Shown here in pieces: positions 19,417 to 28,949 of a stretch of DNA of 64,000 nt. The notes beneath the pieces were generated by a model. That model did not search any database, was not told where the DNA came from, and saw only the letters and a program-made list of their open reading frames with translations. The stretch comes from Phytopseudomonas straminea (GTDB taxonomy: Bacteria > Pseudomonadota > Gammaproteobacteria > Pseudomonadales > Pseudomonadaceae): NCBI RefSeq assembly GCF_900112645.1, contig NZ_FOMO01000002.1, positions 491,593 to 555,592 on the forward strand, in the 5' to 3' direction. The stretch's first letter is position 1, and every line of letters begins with the position of its first letter. Made by a program: the position numbers and the translations under genes.

Positions 19417-19797
19417 TCACTGAGCAATACCATCCCAGCCAGCCTTCACATTGCGCAGCAAGTCAGCCACCTCATCGAGTGGTTCGACGCTGTTTTTCAG
19501 ATTGGCCTCGAGCAAGCGACGGTTCATATAGTCGTACAGGTCATCGAGATTTCGAGCCAGTTCACCGCCCAACTCCAGATTCAGACCTTCACGCAGCCCG
19601 CCGATGATAGCAATGGCTTTGCCGATCAACTCACCCTTCATGGCAAACTGACCACGCTCCATGGCACCACGTGCCTGGGCCAGGCGAGTCAGACCACCTT
19701 CCATCAGCATCTGAATCAAACGATGCGGGCTGGCGTCAACAGCTTGCGCCTGGGTGTTGACGTTCTGATACTGACGCATAGCGGCCATGGCGTTCAT
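19417..19797 (-). CDS. fliS: flagellin export chaperone
   Basis: 126 residues. The motifs YQNVNTQAQAVDASPHRLIQMLMEG and LIGKAIAIIGGLREGLNLELGGELARNLDDLYDYM are diagnostic FliS helices that wrap the flagellin C-terminus. It prevents premature FliC polymerisation in the cytoplasm. CTGGAG lies 9 nt before the ATG; an internal ATG (MAAMRQY) four codons later is an alternative. It is 25 bp from fliT and separated from fliD by an unusually long 392-bp gap. Confidence 0.93.
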   Translation of the reverse strand: MNAMAAMRQYQNVNTQAQAVDASPHRLIQMLMEGGLTRLAQARGAMERGQFAMKGELIGKAIAIIGGLREGLNLELGGELARNLDDLYDYMNRRLLEANLKNSVEPLDEVADLLRNVKAGWDGIAQ

Positions 19798-20189
19798 GCT
19801 GATGTACTCCAGTGTAAAGCGATGATACTTGGTGTATCGGCATCACACCTGTGAGCTTTAGCGATAATTGATTAAATGCTGCAGAGCCTAGCGGGGCGCG
19901 ACGCCTGGATTGAACCATCAACCAGCCGCCAAGCACCTGTAGAGCAAAGTGGCTACAAGAAAGAGCTGAAGCAGATCAGCCCGTAGGCGGATCTGTCAGC
20001 CTCAAAACCTGTAACAGCAACTGTTAGCATGCAATCAGATAATGAGATTGCATGAGCCATGGGGCAATCAAACAAATCATTGTTCAGAGCTGGGCGCCCC
20101 CACCCGATACGCGGTCAACGTGAACTGTGTGCCCCCTCGCTCGCCAGCCATAATTACGGATGCTCACGACGACTGGGCGTTAGACCCGA
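19798..20189. other. 392-bp intergenic region between fliD and fliS
   Basis: No credible gene on either strand. It contains a perfect 9-bp inverted repeat with a 9-nt loop (CATGCAATC / GATTGCATG, 20028-20054), possibly a weak terminator or attenuator after fliD, or a protein-binding site. No clear -24/-12 or sigma28 element faces fliS. In related genomes, as remembered, fliD and fliS are nearly adjacent, so this may be a small insertion or decayed sequence. Confidence 0.6.
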
Positions 20190-21635
20190 TCAGGAGCGGA
20201 CCACGCCCGGCAGACTGGACAACGCTGAAGCCAGCGCGTTGCTGGTCGAACTCATTTGCCCCAAGAGCCCATCCATAGCATTGAACTGAGCCAGCAGTCG
20301 CGCCTGCAGCTTGTCCATACGCAGGGAAAGGGTCTCGGTTTGTTTGTCGATCGACTTGATCGTGCCATTCAACCCATTGATACGGCTATCGAGTATTCCA
20401 CCGGTCTGAGTATAAACCTCAAGCTTGGCACTAAGCCGGCTCATAAGACCGTCATCACCGGTAAAGAAACCCGCGACGGCTTCATAGTTCTCATCGAGCG
20501 TCTTGGTTAGCTTGGTATCGTCGATGACTAGCTTGCCATCTTTGCCTGTAGTGATACCCATATCGGCAAGGATGCGTATACCGCTATCCGCGCCAGGCTG
20601 CGGATCACCGAGCTCGGTGCGCATGGTGGATAGTAGCTGCCTAACCCCTGCGTCACCGACAAGCGCCGCAGCGATAGGGGCCCCGTCCTCACCGACCTTC
20701 GTGACCTGGGTGAGCGAACTCGTCGTAGTTATGAGGCTGTTGTATGCATCGACAAACTTCTTGATGTTCCCTTTGACACCGGCCTTGTCCTCGGCAACAG
20801 TCAGCGTTATTGGCTTGCTTGTCGACACAGCCTCGCCATTGACCGTTGAAGTCGTGATCGTCGGAGCAGCCAGGGTTAAAGTAACGCCCTCAATAGCATC
20901 ACTCACGCTATTGCTGGGACTTTCAATGCTCAACCCGTTTATGCTCAATTTGGCATTGGTAGCTTTGGAAATGTACTGCACGCCATCCGGCGTGGTACTA
21001 CCGCCGCCCTGTGCCGGGACTTCAAGCTTGGCCAGATCTCCACTAGCGGAAAGCGTAATATCGTTGCCGCCGCCCGTTTTGCTGGACGTCAGCATTAGCC
21101 GGGATTTGCCATCGCTAGGGTTAGTAACAACAGTAGCCGAAATACCCTGATTCTTAAGTTGAGTGTTTATCGCAGTACTCACTTCTGACAGGGACAAATC
21201 CTTACCAGAAGGGAGTGTTACTGTTTTCAGCGCTTCGTCACCGACACTGATAGTCAGACTGCCTCCACCTGCAAACTTCGAGTCCTTTTCGATCGCAGCA
21301 CTAGCAACAGTGCTAGCAGTAGCGAGGCGCTCGACATCGATTTTGTAGGTACCCGGCGTGGCCGTCGCATCCGCCTTTCCCGACACCTGAGTGGCGTCCG
21401 ACGACGTGACGGTACGTGCCTGGAACAACTTGGCGCTATTCAGGTCCTTCATCACGCTTTGCATGTTGGAGATACCCGACCGCAAATTGCCCAACCCTGA
21501 AATCTGCGCGGTGGTCTTCGTCTGCAGCTTGGACAGTTGCTGAGCCTTGGGCGCTCTCTCAGCATCAACCATGGCCTTCACGATTCCTTTGATGTCTAGC
21601 CCTGAGTTGAAGCCATTGATTGTCGTGACAGCCAT
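20190..21635 (-). CDS. fliD: flagellar filament cap protein
   Basis: 481 residues. The N-terminus MAVTTINGFNSGLDIKGIVKAMVDAERAPKAQQ and the C-terminal coiled coil (LNGTIKSIDKQTETLSLRMDKL) are the conserved FliD ends that sit in the export channel. The variable middle (about 150-330) is Ser/Thr-rich, e.g. TSSKTGGGNDITLSASGD. FliD pentamer or hexamer caps the filament and folds flagellin. GAGGA lies 6 nt before the ATG. Cotranscribed with flaG and fliC in outline, with a hairpin between fliC and flaG. Confidence 0.95.
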   Translation of the reverse strand: MAVTTINGFNSGLDIKGIVKAMVDAERAPKAQQLSKLQTKTTAQISGLGNLRSGISNMQSVMKDLNSAKLFQARTVTSSDATQVSGKADATATPGTYKIDVERLATASTVASAAIEKDSKFAGGGSLTISVGDEALKTVTLPSGKDLSLSEVSTAINTQLKNQGISATVVTNPSDGKSRLMLTSSKTGGGNDITLSASGDLAKLEVPAQGGGSTTPDGVQYISKATNAKLSINGLSIESPSNSVSDAIEGVTLTLAAPTITTSTVNGEAVSTSKPITLTVAEDKAGVKGNIKKFVDAYNSLITTTSSLTQVTKVGEDGAPIAAALVGDAGVRQLLSTMRTELGDPQPGADSGIRILADMGITTGKDGKLVIDDTKLTKTLDENYEAVAGFFTGDDGLMSRLSAKLEVYTQTGGILDSRINGLNGTIKSIDKQTETLSLRMDKLQARLLAQFNAMDGLLGQMSSTSNALASALSSLPGVVRS

Positions 21636-21708
21636 GACAAATCCTCGTCAGTTCATTGACGGCAAAGCCGCTTATGCGCGTTTCAATGCAGCATCCGCGC
21701 CAGAATTT

Positions 21709-22068
21709 TCAAGCCTCAGCCTTAAATAGTAGGCTACGCGCCTCTTCAAGCCGCTGCGCCAACCGTAAAGCTTCCTCCGAAGGCATCTGACGAATCACTT
21801 CGCCAGTTTTCGAGTCGGTTACTTTAACTACAACCTTGCCACTTTCATCATCTAGGGAAAACTTCAGATCGCGACGGATATTTTGCGTAAAGGACTCTAC
21901 ACTGGCGACTGCCTTCTGCAACTCCTCGCTCGATGGATTACGAACATCCTCGGCCTGTGGCGGCACCGTCGCAGCAGTAAGCTGCTGCCGAGCTAAAGTC
22001 GAAGCGCTTTTATTCGACAGACGATCGACAGGGATGACTCCTTGGCTACTGATCGACTTGACGTCCAT
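21709..22068 (-). CDS. flaG: FlaG-family flagellar protein
   Basis: 119 residues. The FlaG core is at the C-terminus: FTQNIRRDLKFSLDDESGKVVVKVTDSKTGEVIRQMPSEEALRLAQRL. The N-terminal half is variable. FlaG proteins affect filament length in several polarly flagellated bacteria. Position between fliC and fliD is standard in Pseudomonas. Confidence 0.93.
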   Translation of the reverse strand: MDVKSISSQGVIPVDRLSNKSASTLARQQLTAATVPPQAEDVRNPSSEELQKAVASVESFTQNIRRDLKFSLDDESGKVVVKVTDSKTGEVIRQMPSEEALRLAQRLEEARSLLFKAEA

Positions 22069-22092
22069 GATGTTGACCTCTCAACGAAGAAC

Positions 22093-22118
22093 GGGGCGAA
22101 GCGCGAACGCTTCCCCCC
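22093..22118 (-). terminator. attenuator-like hairpin between fliC and flaG
   Basis: Stem GGGGCGAAGCG / CGCTTCCCCCC with a CGAA loop, located 26 bp after the fliC stop. Only short T groups follow. Such hairpins usually lower downstream expression so that flagellin greatly exceeds FlaG and FliD. Confidence 0.6.
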
Positions 22119-22143
22119 GAGTTTTACCTGACCTTCGTACCGT

Positions 22144-23331
22144 TTAACGCAGGAGGCTAAGAACCGACTGCGGCAACTGGTTGGCCTGGGCCAGGATCGC
22201 CGTGCCTGCCTGTTGAAGCACCTGGTTCTTGGTCATGTTGGCTGTCTCTGCAGCGAAGTCGGTATCTTGGATACGACCGCGGGCTGCGGATACGTTCTCG
22301 CCAATGTTCTGCAGGTTGGCGATGGTGTTATCGAAGCGGTTCTGGATGGCACCCAGATCAGCACGTTGAGAGTCAATCAACTTCAGCGCATCGTCGATAA
22401 TCAGTACCGCAGCCTGCGCACCGCTGGCCGAGCTGATGTCGATGTCCGATACACGGCTGTCGCCCGAAGCCGAAGCAGAGAACGCGGTGATAGCAGTCGC
22501 GCCAGATGCAGCACCAGCGAATTCAATCGAGGTAATGCTACCAGTCGCGGTACCGGAAGCGTTCTCACCCGCCCTGGCGATGTAGCTAATCTTGTCACCA
22601 TCTACGAACGCACCCACGCCAATGTTCGCATCGTTGACGGCCGCAGCGATCTTGGCAGCAGCCTGCTCCGCTGTTTCGTTGCCCTTGAAGTTGACCGTAA
22701 CCTTGGTCTCGCCACTCGCTGCCCCGTTAACGGCAGCAGTTTTGATGGTGATGGTACCCGAACTGGCAGCAGTGCCAGTTGCGAAGGTGGTAGCGCCACC
22801 ACTAGCGGTGTAGTACGAGCCTTTCAGCGACTCGGCACTCATCTCGTCGATGCCAACGCTGATGATTTCGTTCGCAGCCGAACCCACTTGGAAGCTGGCG
22901 GTGCCGAAGGAGCCGTCCAGCAGCTTACGACCACCGAAGGTCGTGGTGTTGCTGATACGATCCAGTTCTTTCTTGAGCTGACCCACTTCGCTATTGAGCG
23001 CGTCGCGTTCCGACGTGCTGTTAGAGCCGTTGGCCGACTGCAGCGACAGATCACGCATACGCTGCAGGATGTTGGTGGACTGCTGCAGTGCACCTTCCGC
23101 GGTCTGTGCCAGCGAGATGCCGTCGTTGGCGTTCTTGGTCGCCACGTTCAAGCCGTTGACCTGGCTGGTAAGACGGTTGGAGATCTGCAGACCGGCGGCA
23201 TCATCCTTGGCGCTGTTGATACGGCTACCAGTGGACAGACGCTGCAGGGAGGTGCTCAGCGAGTTGGAAGAGGAGTTGAGGTTGCGCTGAGTGTTCAGCG
23301 ACGCCACGTTGGTGTTGACAGTAAGAGCCAT
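22144..23331 (-). CDS. fliC: flagellin
   Basis: 395 residues from [19 protein letters not shown] at 23331, with GGAGGACAG upstream; a longer in-frame ATG at 23397 is rejected. The D0/D1 ends are fully conserved ([29 protein letters not shown]-terminal TEnd: [18 protein letters not shown]). The central surface domain (about 175-300) is short, Ser/Thr/Ala-rich and likely the acceptor of O-glycans made by the adjacent modification operon. The length resembles the shorter a-type flagellin of P. aeruginosa although the neighbouring modification genes resemble the b-type island. Two sigma28 promoters lie upstream. Confidence 0.96.
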   Translation of the reverse strand: MALTVNTNVASLNTQRNLNSSSNSLSTSLQRLSTGSRINSAKDDAAGLQISNRLTSQVNGLNVATKNANDGISLAQTAEGALQQSTNILQRMRDLSLQSANGSNSTSERDALNSEVGQLKKELDRISNTTTFGGRKLLDGSFGTASFQVGSAANEIISVGIDEMSAESLKGSYYTASGGATTFATGTAASSGTITIKTAAVNGAASGETKVTVNFKGNETAEQAAAKIAAAVNDANIGVGAFVDGDKISYIARAGENASGTATGSITSIEFAGAASGATAITAFSASASGDSRVSDIDISSASGAQAAVLIIDDALKLIDSQRADLGAIQNRFDNTIANLQNIGENVSAARGRIQDTDFAAETANMTKNQVLQQAGTAILAQANQLPQSVLSLLR

Positions 23332-23425
23332 GATGCTGTCCTCCACAGGACTATGATGCTTGCCTAAGCCTGCGACCTCGGGTGAGGCATTGACCAAGCA
23401 CCCATTTAGTTCGCGTTCGATTTAG

Positions 23426-23452
23426 TTATCGTCACCTTGACGAGAAGCTTTA
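23426..23452 (-). promoter_or_regulatory. sigma28 (FliA) promoter of fliC, proximal
   Basis: Minus strand TAAAGCTT-N11-GACGATAA, 14 of 16 matches to TAAAGTTT-N11-GCCGATAA. Start of transcription would be about 90 nt before the fliC ATG. Confidence 0.75.
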
Positions 23453-23555
23453 GGGCCTGAAACAGCTTTTTCTTACCCGTTCTTGTTTGGCGATAACTCA
23501 TAGGTGCACCTTGCCTATTAAAAGCGACGAGGCAACGGCGCAACCGTCATGAAGG

Positions 23556-23582
23556 TTATCGCCGCTCAGTGTAAAAACTTGA
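23556..23582 (-). promoter_or_regulatory. sigma28 (FliA) promoter of fliC, distal
   Basis: Minus strand TCAAGTTT-N11-GGCGATAA, also 14 of 16 consensus matches. Start would be about 220 nt before the fliC ATG. No gene lies between it and fliC. Confidence 0.7.
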
Positions 23583-23660
23583 GTCGCAGCAAATTAGGCG
23601 GGGATCAATGATCGGAAAGTGCCCAATACACTTCCCGGTCGGTCAAGCTGGAGCGCCCGA

Positions 23661-26600
23661 TCAGTCCGGAAGCCAGGCACGGGCCCAAGCGTCCAGGTTT
23701 TCACCTCGAAGCATCCAGTCACGCAAGACGATCTGCTGCAACTCATCCCCCATCCGGGCCGTTGCATCCATATCGGCCAGATGCATTCGGATAGCGTCAA
23801 CCCAATCCTTGTAGCGGTTCTTCACTCGGGTGACCGGAAAGGCATCGTCCTGGTAGCAACGTATGTCACTGCATACCACAGGGAATCCGCAGGCACCGTA
23901 TTCAAGTAGTCGCAAGTTGCTTTTGCATTCGTTGAACAGGTTCTGCTCGACAGGCGCGATAGCCAGATCCAGGTTGAGCCTCGCCAGCGCAGCTGGATAG
24001 CGATCGATGTGTACGCCCTGATGAAACTCGCGAATATAGGGCTTGAGGTTCTCGGGACACATCCCGAAGAATACCCAGTCCACCTCACCGGCCAGTTCAC
24101 GAACGACGTCCGCGATCATCTCCAGATCACCGGTGTGACTAATGCCGCCAGCCCAGCCGACCCGGGGCCGGCTCGAGACGCGTCGCTCGCTTTCAAGCCC
24201 CTGCCACCAATGGCTGGGCAAGCGGTTCTTGACGACCCGAATGTCGTCGTGCAGCCCGCCGAAGGCTTCGGCCAGTGCATCGGTGGATACCACGAAGCGA
24301 TCCACGAACCCTAGGCCCCGACGCAAGGTCTTGAGGATGTCTTTGGGCATGTGGCTCCGGTGCACGTTTTTCACCGGCAAATTAGGCAGATAGTCATCCA
24401 GTTCGTAAACCTTGAAGGCTCGTGAAAACGATTTCATCCGCTGCATGGCCTGAATTCGATCCTCACCAACCTGACGCTGCAGCACGATAGAGTCGGGATC
24501 GTAGCGCTCTAGGTCAGGCACATGCATTAGACCGCGCGAGAGCATGCCGTCGGCCAGCCCCTGAAGCTTCATGGCAATAAATGGCTGGATCATCCGATAG
24601 TGACCGCATCCCTGCATGTCGGCCTGGTGAACGAGCAAGGTGGGCAAAGGCCGCCAGGACTGTAGTGGTCGCCAGCTGATAGCATTGTCGGTCAGCTTGA
24701 AGCCGCCACGCTGGACCAGCGATAGATTGGCGTTATAGGCGGGGTCACGGGCGAGCAGCGGCAGCCAACGCTCGTACATGATGTCCTGCTCTGCGACAAA
24801 GCGTTTTCGCTTGGCCTCCTGCTTGTGTGGATCGATTGCCTTCTGGCTCACGTTACCTTCGTGCAGCACGAGCGCATGGGGCGTCCAGACATTCAAGTAA
24901 CCGGCTTGGCCAACCTTGAGACAAAGATCGACATCATTATAGGAAACCTTGAAGGCCTGCTCATCCATGCCGCCCACTTCTAAATATATGGATCGACGAA
25001 TCATCAGGCAGGCGGCGGTAACCGCACTGTAGTTCTGGTCAACTTGCAAACGACGCATGTGGCCCGGTGCGTCAATGGCTTCGCCGATGAATGGATGATC
25101 CGCCGGGCCGTTGAGACCCAATACCACACCTGCGTGTTGGATGCGCCCGTCCGGGTACAGCAGCTTGGCGCCAACGATGCCAACTTCAGGACGCTGCGCA
25201 TGATTGAGCATCTCGTCCAGCCACTCCTCGCGGATGATCGCCGTGTCGTTGTTGAGCAACACAAGGTAATCGCCCTGCGCTTCGAGCGCAGCGAAATTAT
25301 TCATAGCCGAGAAGTTGAACGGATGCGGATAACGCAGCACGCGGATTTTCTGTTCTTGAAGCGCCTCGATACCTGCCAGCCAGGCTTGCGCCTCAGGCGT
25401 TTCACTGGCGTTATCGATGATCAGGACCTCGTAGTTGGAATATCGAGTCTGCTCAAGCAAGGTTTCCACGCAGCGCTGGACCATCGCCAGCTGATCCTTC
25501 GTTGGGATCAAGATCGACACCAACGGCTGTCCAGCGTGGCCATAACGTATGCGGTAGGTACCTGGTGCACTGGTGACCAGTTGCGCGTCGGCGTAGCCAC
25601 GACGGTTCAAGTGCGCGAGGAGCGCAGCCTGCTCGTCGGCAATCTCCACGGGAACGTGCGCATCGGTGATCAGCAACGGCTCGTCGACGTGGCCCAGTCC
25701 AGCCATGCCTCCAGCTTCCACTAACCGCGTCAGCAATTCGAACTCCATGGCCTGTGGATACTGCGCATTGAGTCCACCGCTTTCAACGAAGACATCACGC
25801 CGGTACAACCAGTTGCGAGCCATTACCGACGGCAGGCTCAGCAGCAGATCGAGGTTGAAACTCGGCCGAAACGCCGCCCCCAAGGTTCCATCGGGCATGC
25901 GCTGCAGCTCGTCGCAGTAAAGGGCGCGGCACTCGCCGGCATTCAGCAGTTCCAGCGCCACTACAGTGAGCCCGCTAGCAGTGAACTCGTCACCGGCGTT
26001 GACCAACATGAGCCAATCGACATCCAGGTCTGCCGCTAGCGCATTGACCTTGCTGGCCAATTCATCAGGGCGCGCCTGGATCATACGAACCGCTGTCCGA
26101 CCATGATCAGAAGGCGCGGTCTGGGCAGTCACCACGGCAACCGTGCTCGGCTGATAGAGGTGATGCTCCTGGTTCAGACTGCGTAGCGTTTTCGCCAGCG
26201 CCTGGATGTCGCCCTCCGGGTCCATCACCACAACCGCCATTCGAGGGCCGCTGTTGTGCTCCGCCAGGCGCTCACGAATCAGTCGTCGCTCGATGGCGCT
26301 GGGCTGCCGCCCCGCCAGCCATTGTTTGATGGTATCCACAGGCGGCGGCGCGGCCGAGACCTGCTCGACCGGAGCGTCCACGAAACCCAGCGCCAGCGAA
26401 AGAGGACCAGCCAGGCCTGCCAGCCCTGGGAAACGCGCGCTACTATGGATATCCAAAGTCACGCTGCCGCCATCTTCCGGACGGAACGGGATTACAAGCC
26501 GCTGCGCCTGGTAATCCCTAAACGTCAGTTCGCGATGAACAGTGCCATTAATGCGCAGCTCGGCTCTGAAGGGGAACTGATCATATTCAACACCGTGCAC

Positions 26601-28949
26601 AGCCGACACATCAATCTGGATGGAACCATCGCGCTCGGGCCACCCATCGACGGCACACACCAGTTTTAAGCGAGCCCGCGGCGCTAACAGATAGTGGTTG
26701 CGCCCAACCACTCGCAAGACGCTATCGTCGAATACAGTATCAATACGCTGGGCCGGCCATGGGGCGCTATTACCCGATACGCAGAGCGTTTGCCACCAAG
26801 TATTGAAGACCTGCTCGGTCGCACGTCCGGGCAGCGCGGCAAATCCACGGCGCAACCCATATCCGGGCAGAAGCGTCCACAGCTGCGTGCCTTGAAGTAT
26901 CTCTATTGCCCAGCGCTGGCGCTGAATGATCCAGTTTTCCGGCTCACTCGACGGCACGCTGGCGTCACCTTGCACCGGCTGCTGAGTCAAGACCTGGGCG
27001 GTATGCTCACCGCGGGCAAGCTTGGCCAATCCTTGGCTGATACGATGCCCACTGCCAGGGCGATAAGGTGCCTTACCATTAACTAGCATCAATGCCTGAA
27101 TCTGAGCCTGCCGGCGCCCGAGCCAGTCCAGCAAGGTCTGGGCGTTCTCGAACTGCGGCTGTGCAAGCTGATTCTGCGCAGACTGCCGGCCCAATATTGC
27201 GATATGCCCGAATGCCATGGAACGCTCGAACGCGCCGAGCATCTCCAGGTCGAGCTCAGTTTCACGCGTGTCGATGACCACATGTGGTCGCGGCGCCCGG
27301 GCAATTGCATCGGCTACGCGCTCGACCGAGCGGCCATCCTGAAAGCGTCCATACAACTCACTGACACGGCGCGTCTGACTATCGCGGCAATACTGCACAT
27401 GGTTGGCGTAAGCGCAGCGCAGCAGGTCGAGGAAGTCTTCGTCATCGCTGAACTCCATCCCGATATCTCGCCAGGCATTGCCAGGCGCGTCCGGGTTGTA
27501 TTCCCAATGCCCCACCCGGGCATCGCTCGAATACAGAAGAATTGGACGATCGAGGGCCATGAACTCGAACAGCAAAGAGGAGCGATCGGCAACGAGGATA
27601 TCGGCCTCGGCAAAACTGTCGGCAATACTCGCCTCGGGGTCGTCGACAAGCTCCACCAGCGGATCAGCGGCAACCTGGGCACGCCAGGACTCCATCAGTC
27701 CACGGAACAGGGCTTTGTCAACAACGAAACTATGCTCATGCTGAACGATGGCTGGGTGCGGCTTGATGATGATGCGAGAGGTTGGATAGACCTCGCGGAT
27801 CAAGCCCACCAGACGCTCTCCAAAGAAGGCCGCAGCGCTGATCTCAGGGTTGTAGGTCGGTGCGAATACGATTGTCGGCGCCAGTTCATTCACCGGTCGC
27901 GACGGCAAGCGGAAGACTTCGTCGACCCAGGCGTTGCCGGTCAGCAGAAAACCCGACCGAGGTTGCACACTCGAACGCAGGCTGTCTTCTATATCCCAGA
28001 CGCTGCCACACAAATAGTCGGCATGATTGTACTGTGGCTCGGCAAATCCATAGCGGGTGACCGACCCATGACGCATTCCGATCAGCAAGACGCCATGGGC
28101 ATCGCAGTAATCACGCCAGAACTCGACCGACCAGCCGTCCGCCACGACGATCACCTGCGGGCGCCAAGACATCACCTCAGGGATGGAAAGGCTCAACAGG
28201 CTATTTTCAAAACATGCGGACAGCGGGCGCAAAGAGCGGAAATGGAAAGGCATGCTGCCAAAGCAAGCAACCCTCAGATCCTTGATGGGCAAGCTCGTCC
28301 TCGTTTCGGAGAGCAGTGGCCGGAACAGGTAAAGCACACTGGTCTGATTGTAATTATCCATCGTTAGAAGTGGATAATTGGCAATCTCATACATCCCCAT
28401 TGAACGGATCAGCGCCAGGTAGCGGCTTTCGGGGCGGTATTTGGCTTCGTACTGTTCGTTGAGCAGTTGCCGTGCTTCATGCCCCTCAAGCAATACCGAA
28501 TCCTTGAGGATTAACAAGCCGCCTGGCTTGAGCAATGACACTGCCTTGAGCAGCACACGGGCTGCAGCCAGATCGTCACTGATGCTGGTCAGAACGCCCA
28601 TCAGGCTAACCGCGTCAAAGCGGTCTTCGGTATCGAAGTCGAAAACGTTGCCTGCCTGAAACTCAACATTATCCAAGCCTTCAGCACGCGCTAGCGCTCG
28701 GGCTTGCTCAATGAGTTCAGCGCCCAGATCCATGGCCGATACGCGAGCTACCTTGCGAGCGAAAAGACGGCTGAACCGGCCGTCCGCACAACCGATATCC
28801 AGCAGGTGGTCATTTTCACCAAGCAGTGGCAAAACGTGCTCAAGCAGATGCTCTTCCTGCCGCTGATACAGCGCTACCGGCCCAATCTGACCACGATCAG
28901 TGTTGCTCCAGAATTTATGAGCCACTGCTCCCTGATCTTGATTACTCAT
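23661..28949 (-). CDS. giant multidomain flagellin-modification transferase (methyltransferase-TagF-like-GT2-GT1)
   Basis: 1762 residues. SAM methyltransferase at about 1-215 (LLDIGCADGRFSRLF near 50). TagF/CDP-glycerol glycerophosphotransferase-like domain at 220-550, with GMRHGS (~292), IIIKPHP (~394) and ADRSSLLFEF (~455). A beta-rich spacer follows (560-870), then a degenerate GT2-like domain (900-1110) with VNAGDE instead of DxD. An intact GT2 at 1140-1400 has VSILIPTKDQ, DNAS, NNDTA and SYNDVDL. A GT1-like C-terminal domain (1440-1760) has VGWAGGISHTGD and NLRLLEYGACGFPVV. Such chains resemble the Fgt flagellin glycosyltransferases of Pseudomonas, which build the O-glycan on FliC in the cytoplasm. 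The ATG at 28949 follows GGGGTGGAA and overlaps the upstream gene by 8 bp; a GTG at 28955 is the alternative. It is followed by fliC on the same strand. Confidence 0.88.
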   Translation of the reverse strand: MSNQDQGAVAHKFWSNTDRGQIGPVALYQRQEEHLLEHVLPLLGENDHLLDIGCADGRFSRLFARKVARVSAMDLGAELIEQARALARAEGLDNVEFQAGNVFDFDTEDRFDAVSLMGVLTSISDDLAAARVLLKAVSLLKPGGLLILKDSVLLEGHEARQLLNEQYEAKYRPESRYLALIRSMGMYEIANYPLLTMDNYNQTSVLYLFRPLLSETRTSLPIKDLRVACFGSMPFHFRSLRPLSACFENSLLSLSIPEVMSWRPQVIVVADGWSVEFWRDYCDAHGVLLIGMRHGSVTRYGFAEPQYNHADYLCGSVWDIEDSLRSSVQPRSGFLLTGNAWVDEVFRLPSRPVNELAPTIVFAPTYNPEISAAAFFGERLVGLIREVYPTSRIIIKPHPAIVQHEHSFVVDKALFRGLMESWRAQVAADPLVELVDDPEASIADSFAEADILVADRSSLLFEFMALDRPILLYSSDARVGHWEYNPDAPGNAWRDIGMEFSDDEDFLDLLRCAYANHVQYCRDSQTRRVSELYGRFQDGRSVERVADAIARAPRPHVVIDTRETELDLEMLGAFERSMAFGHIAILGRQSAQNQLAQPQFENAQTLLDWLGRRQAQIQALMLVNGKAPYRPGSGHRISQGLAKLARGEHTAQVLTQQPVQGDASVPSSEPENWIIQRQRWAIEILQGTQLWTLLPGYGLRRGFAALPGRATEQVFNTWWQTLCVSGNSAPWPAQRIDTVFDDSVLRVVGRNHYLLAPRARLKLVCAVDGWPERDGSIQIDVSAVHGVEYDQFPFRAELRINGTVHRELTFRDYQAQRLVIPFRPEDGGSVTLDIHSSARFPGLAGLAGPLSLALGFVDAPVEQVSAAPPPVDTIKQWLAGRQPSAIERRLIRERLAEHNSGPRMAVVVMDPEGDIQALAKTLRSLNQEHHLYQPSTVAVVTAQTAPSDHGRTAVRMIQARPDELASKVNALAADLDVDWLMLVNAGDEFTASGLTVVALELLNAGECRALYCDELQRMPDGTLGAAFRPSFNLDLLLSLPSVMARNWLYRRDVFVESGGLNAQYPQAMEFELLTRLVEAGGMAGLGHVDEPLLITDAHVPVEIADEQAALLAHLNRRGYADAQLVTSAPGTYRIRYGHAGQPLVSILIPTKDQLAMVQRCVETLLEQTRYSNYEVLIIDNASETPEAQAWLAGIEALQEQKIRVLRYPHPFNFSAMNNFAALEAQGDYLVLLNNDTAIIREEWLDEMLNHAQRPEVGIVGAKLLYPDGRIQHAGVVLGLNGPADHPFIGEAIDAPGHMRRLQVDQNYSAVTAACLMIRRSIYLEVGGMDEQAFKVSYNDVDLCLKVGQAGYLNVWTPHALVLHEGNVSQKAIDPHKQEAKRKRFVAEQDIMYERWLPLLARDPAYNANLSLVQRGGFKLTDNAISWRPLQSWRPLPTLLVHQADMQGCGHYRMIQPFIAMKLQGLADGMLSRGLMHVPDLERYDPDSIVLQRQVGEDRIQAMQRMKSFSRAFKVYELDDYLPNLPVKNVHRSHMPKDILKTLRRGLGFVDRFVVSTDALAEAFGGLHDDIRVVKNRLPSHWWQGLESERRVSSRPRVGWAGGISHTGDLEMIADVVRELAGEVDWVFFGMCPENLKPYIREFHQGVHIDRYPAALARLNLDLAIAPVEQNLFNECKSNLRLLEYGACGFPVVCSDIRCYQDDAFPVTRVKNRYKDWVDAIRMHLADMDATARMGDELQQIVLRDWMLRGENLDAWARAWLPD

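Noticed and set aside
22213..23367. 384-codon plus-strand frame covering fliC
   Set aside because: Shadow of flagellin; arises from the alanine/threonine-rich codons of fliC.
23491..23500. GGCGATAA on the plus strand as a divergent FliA promoter
   Set aside because: No TAAAGTTT-like -35 at the required 11-bp distance.
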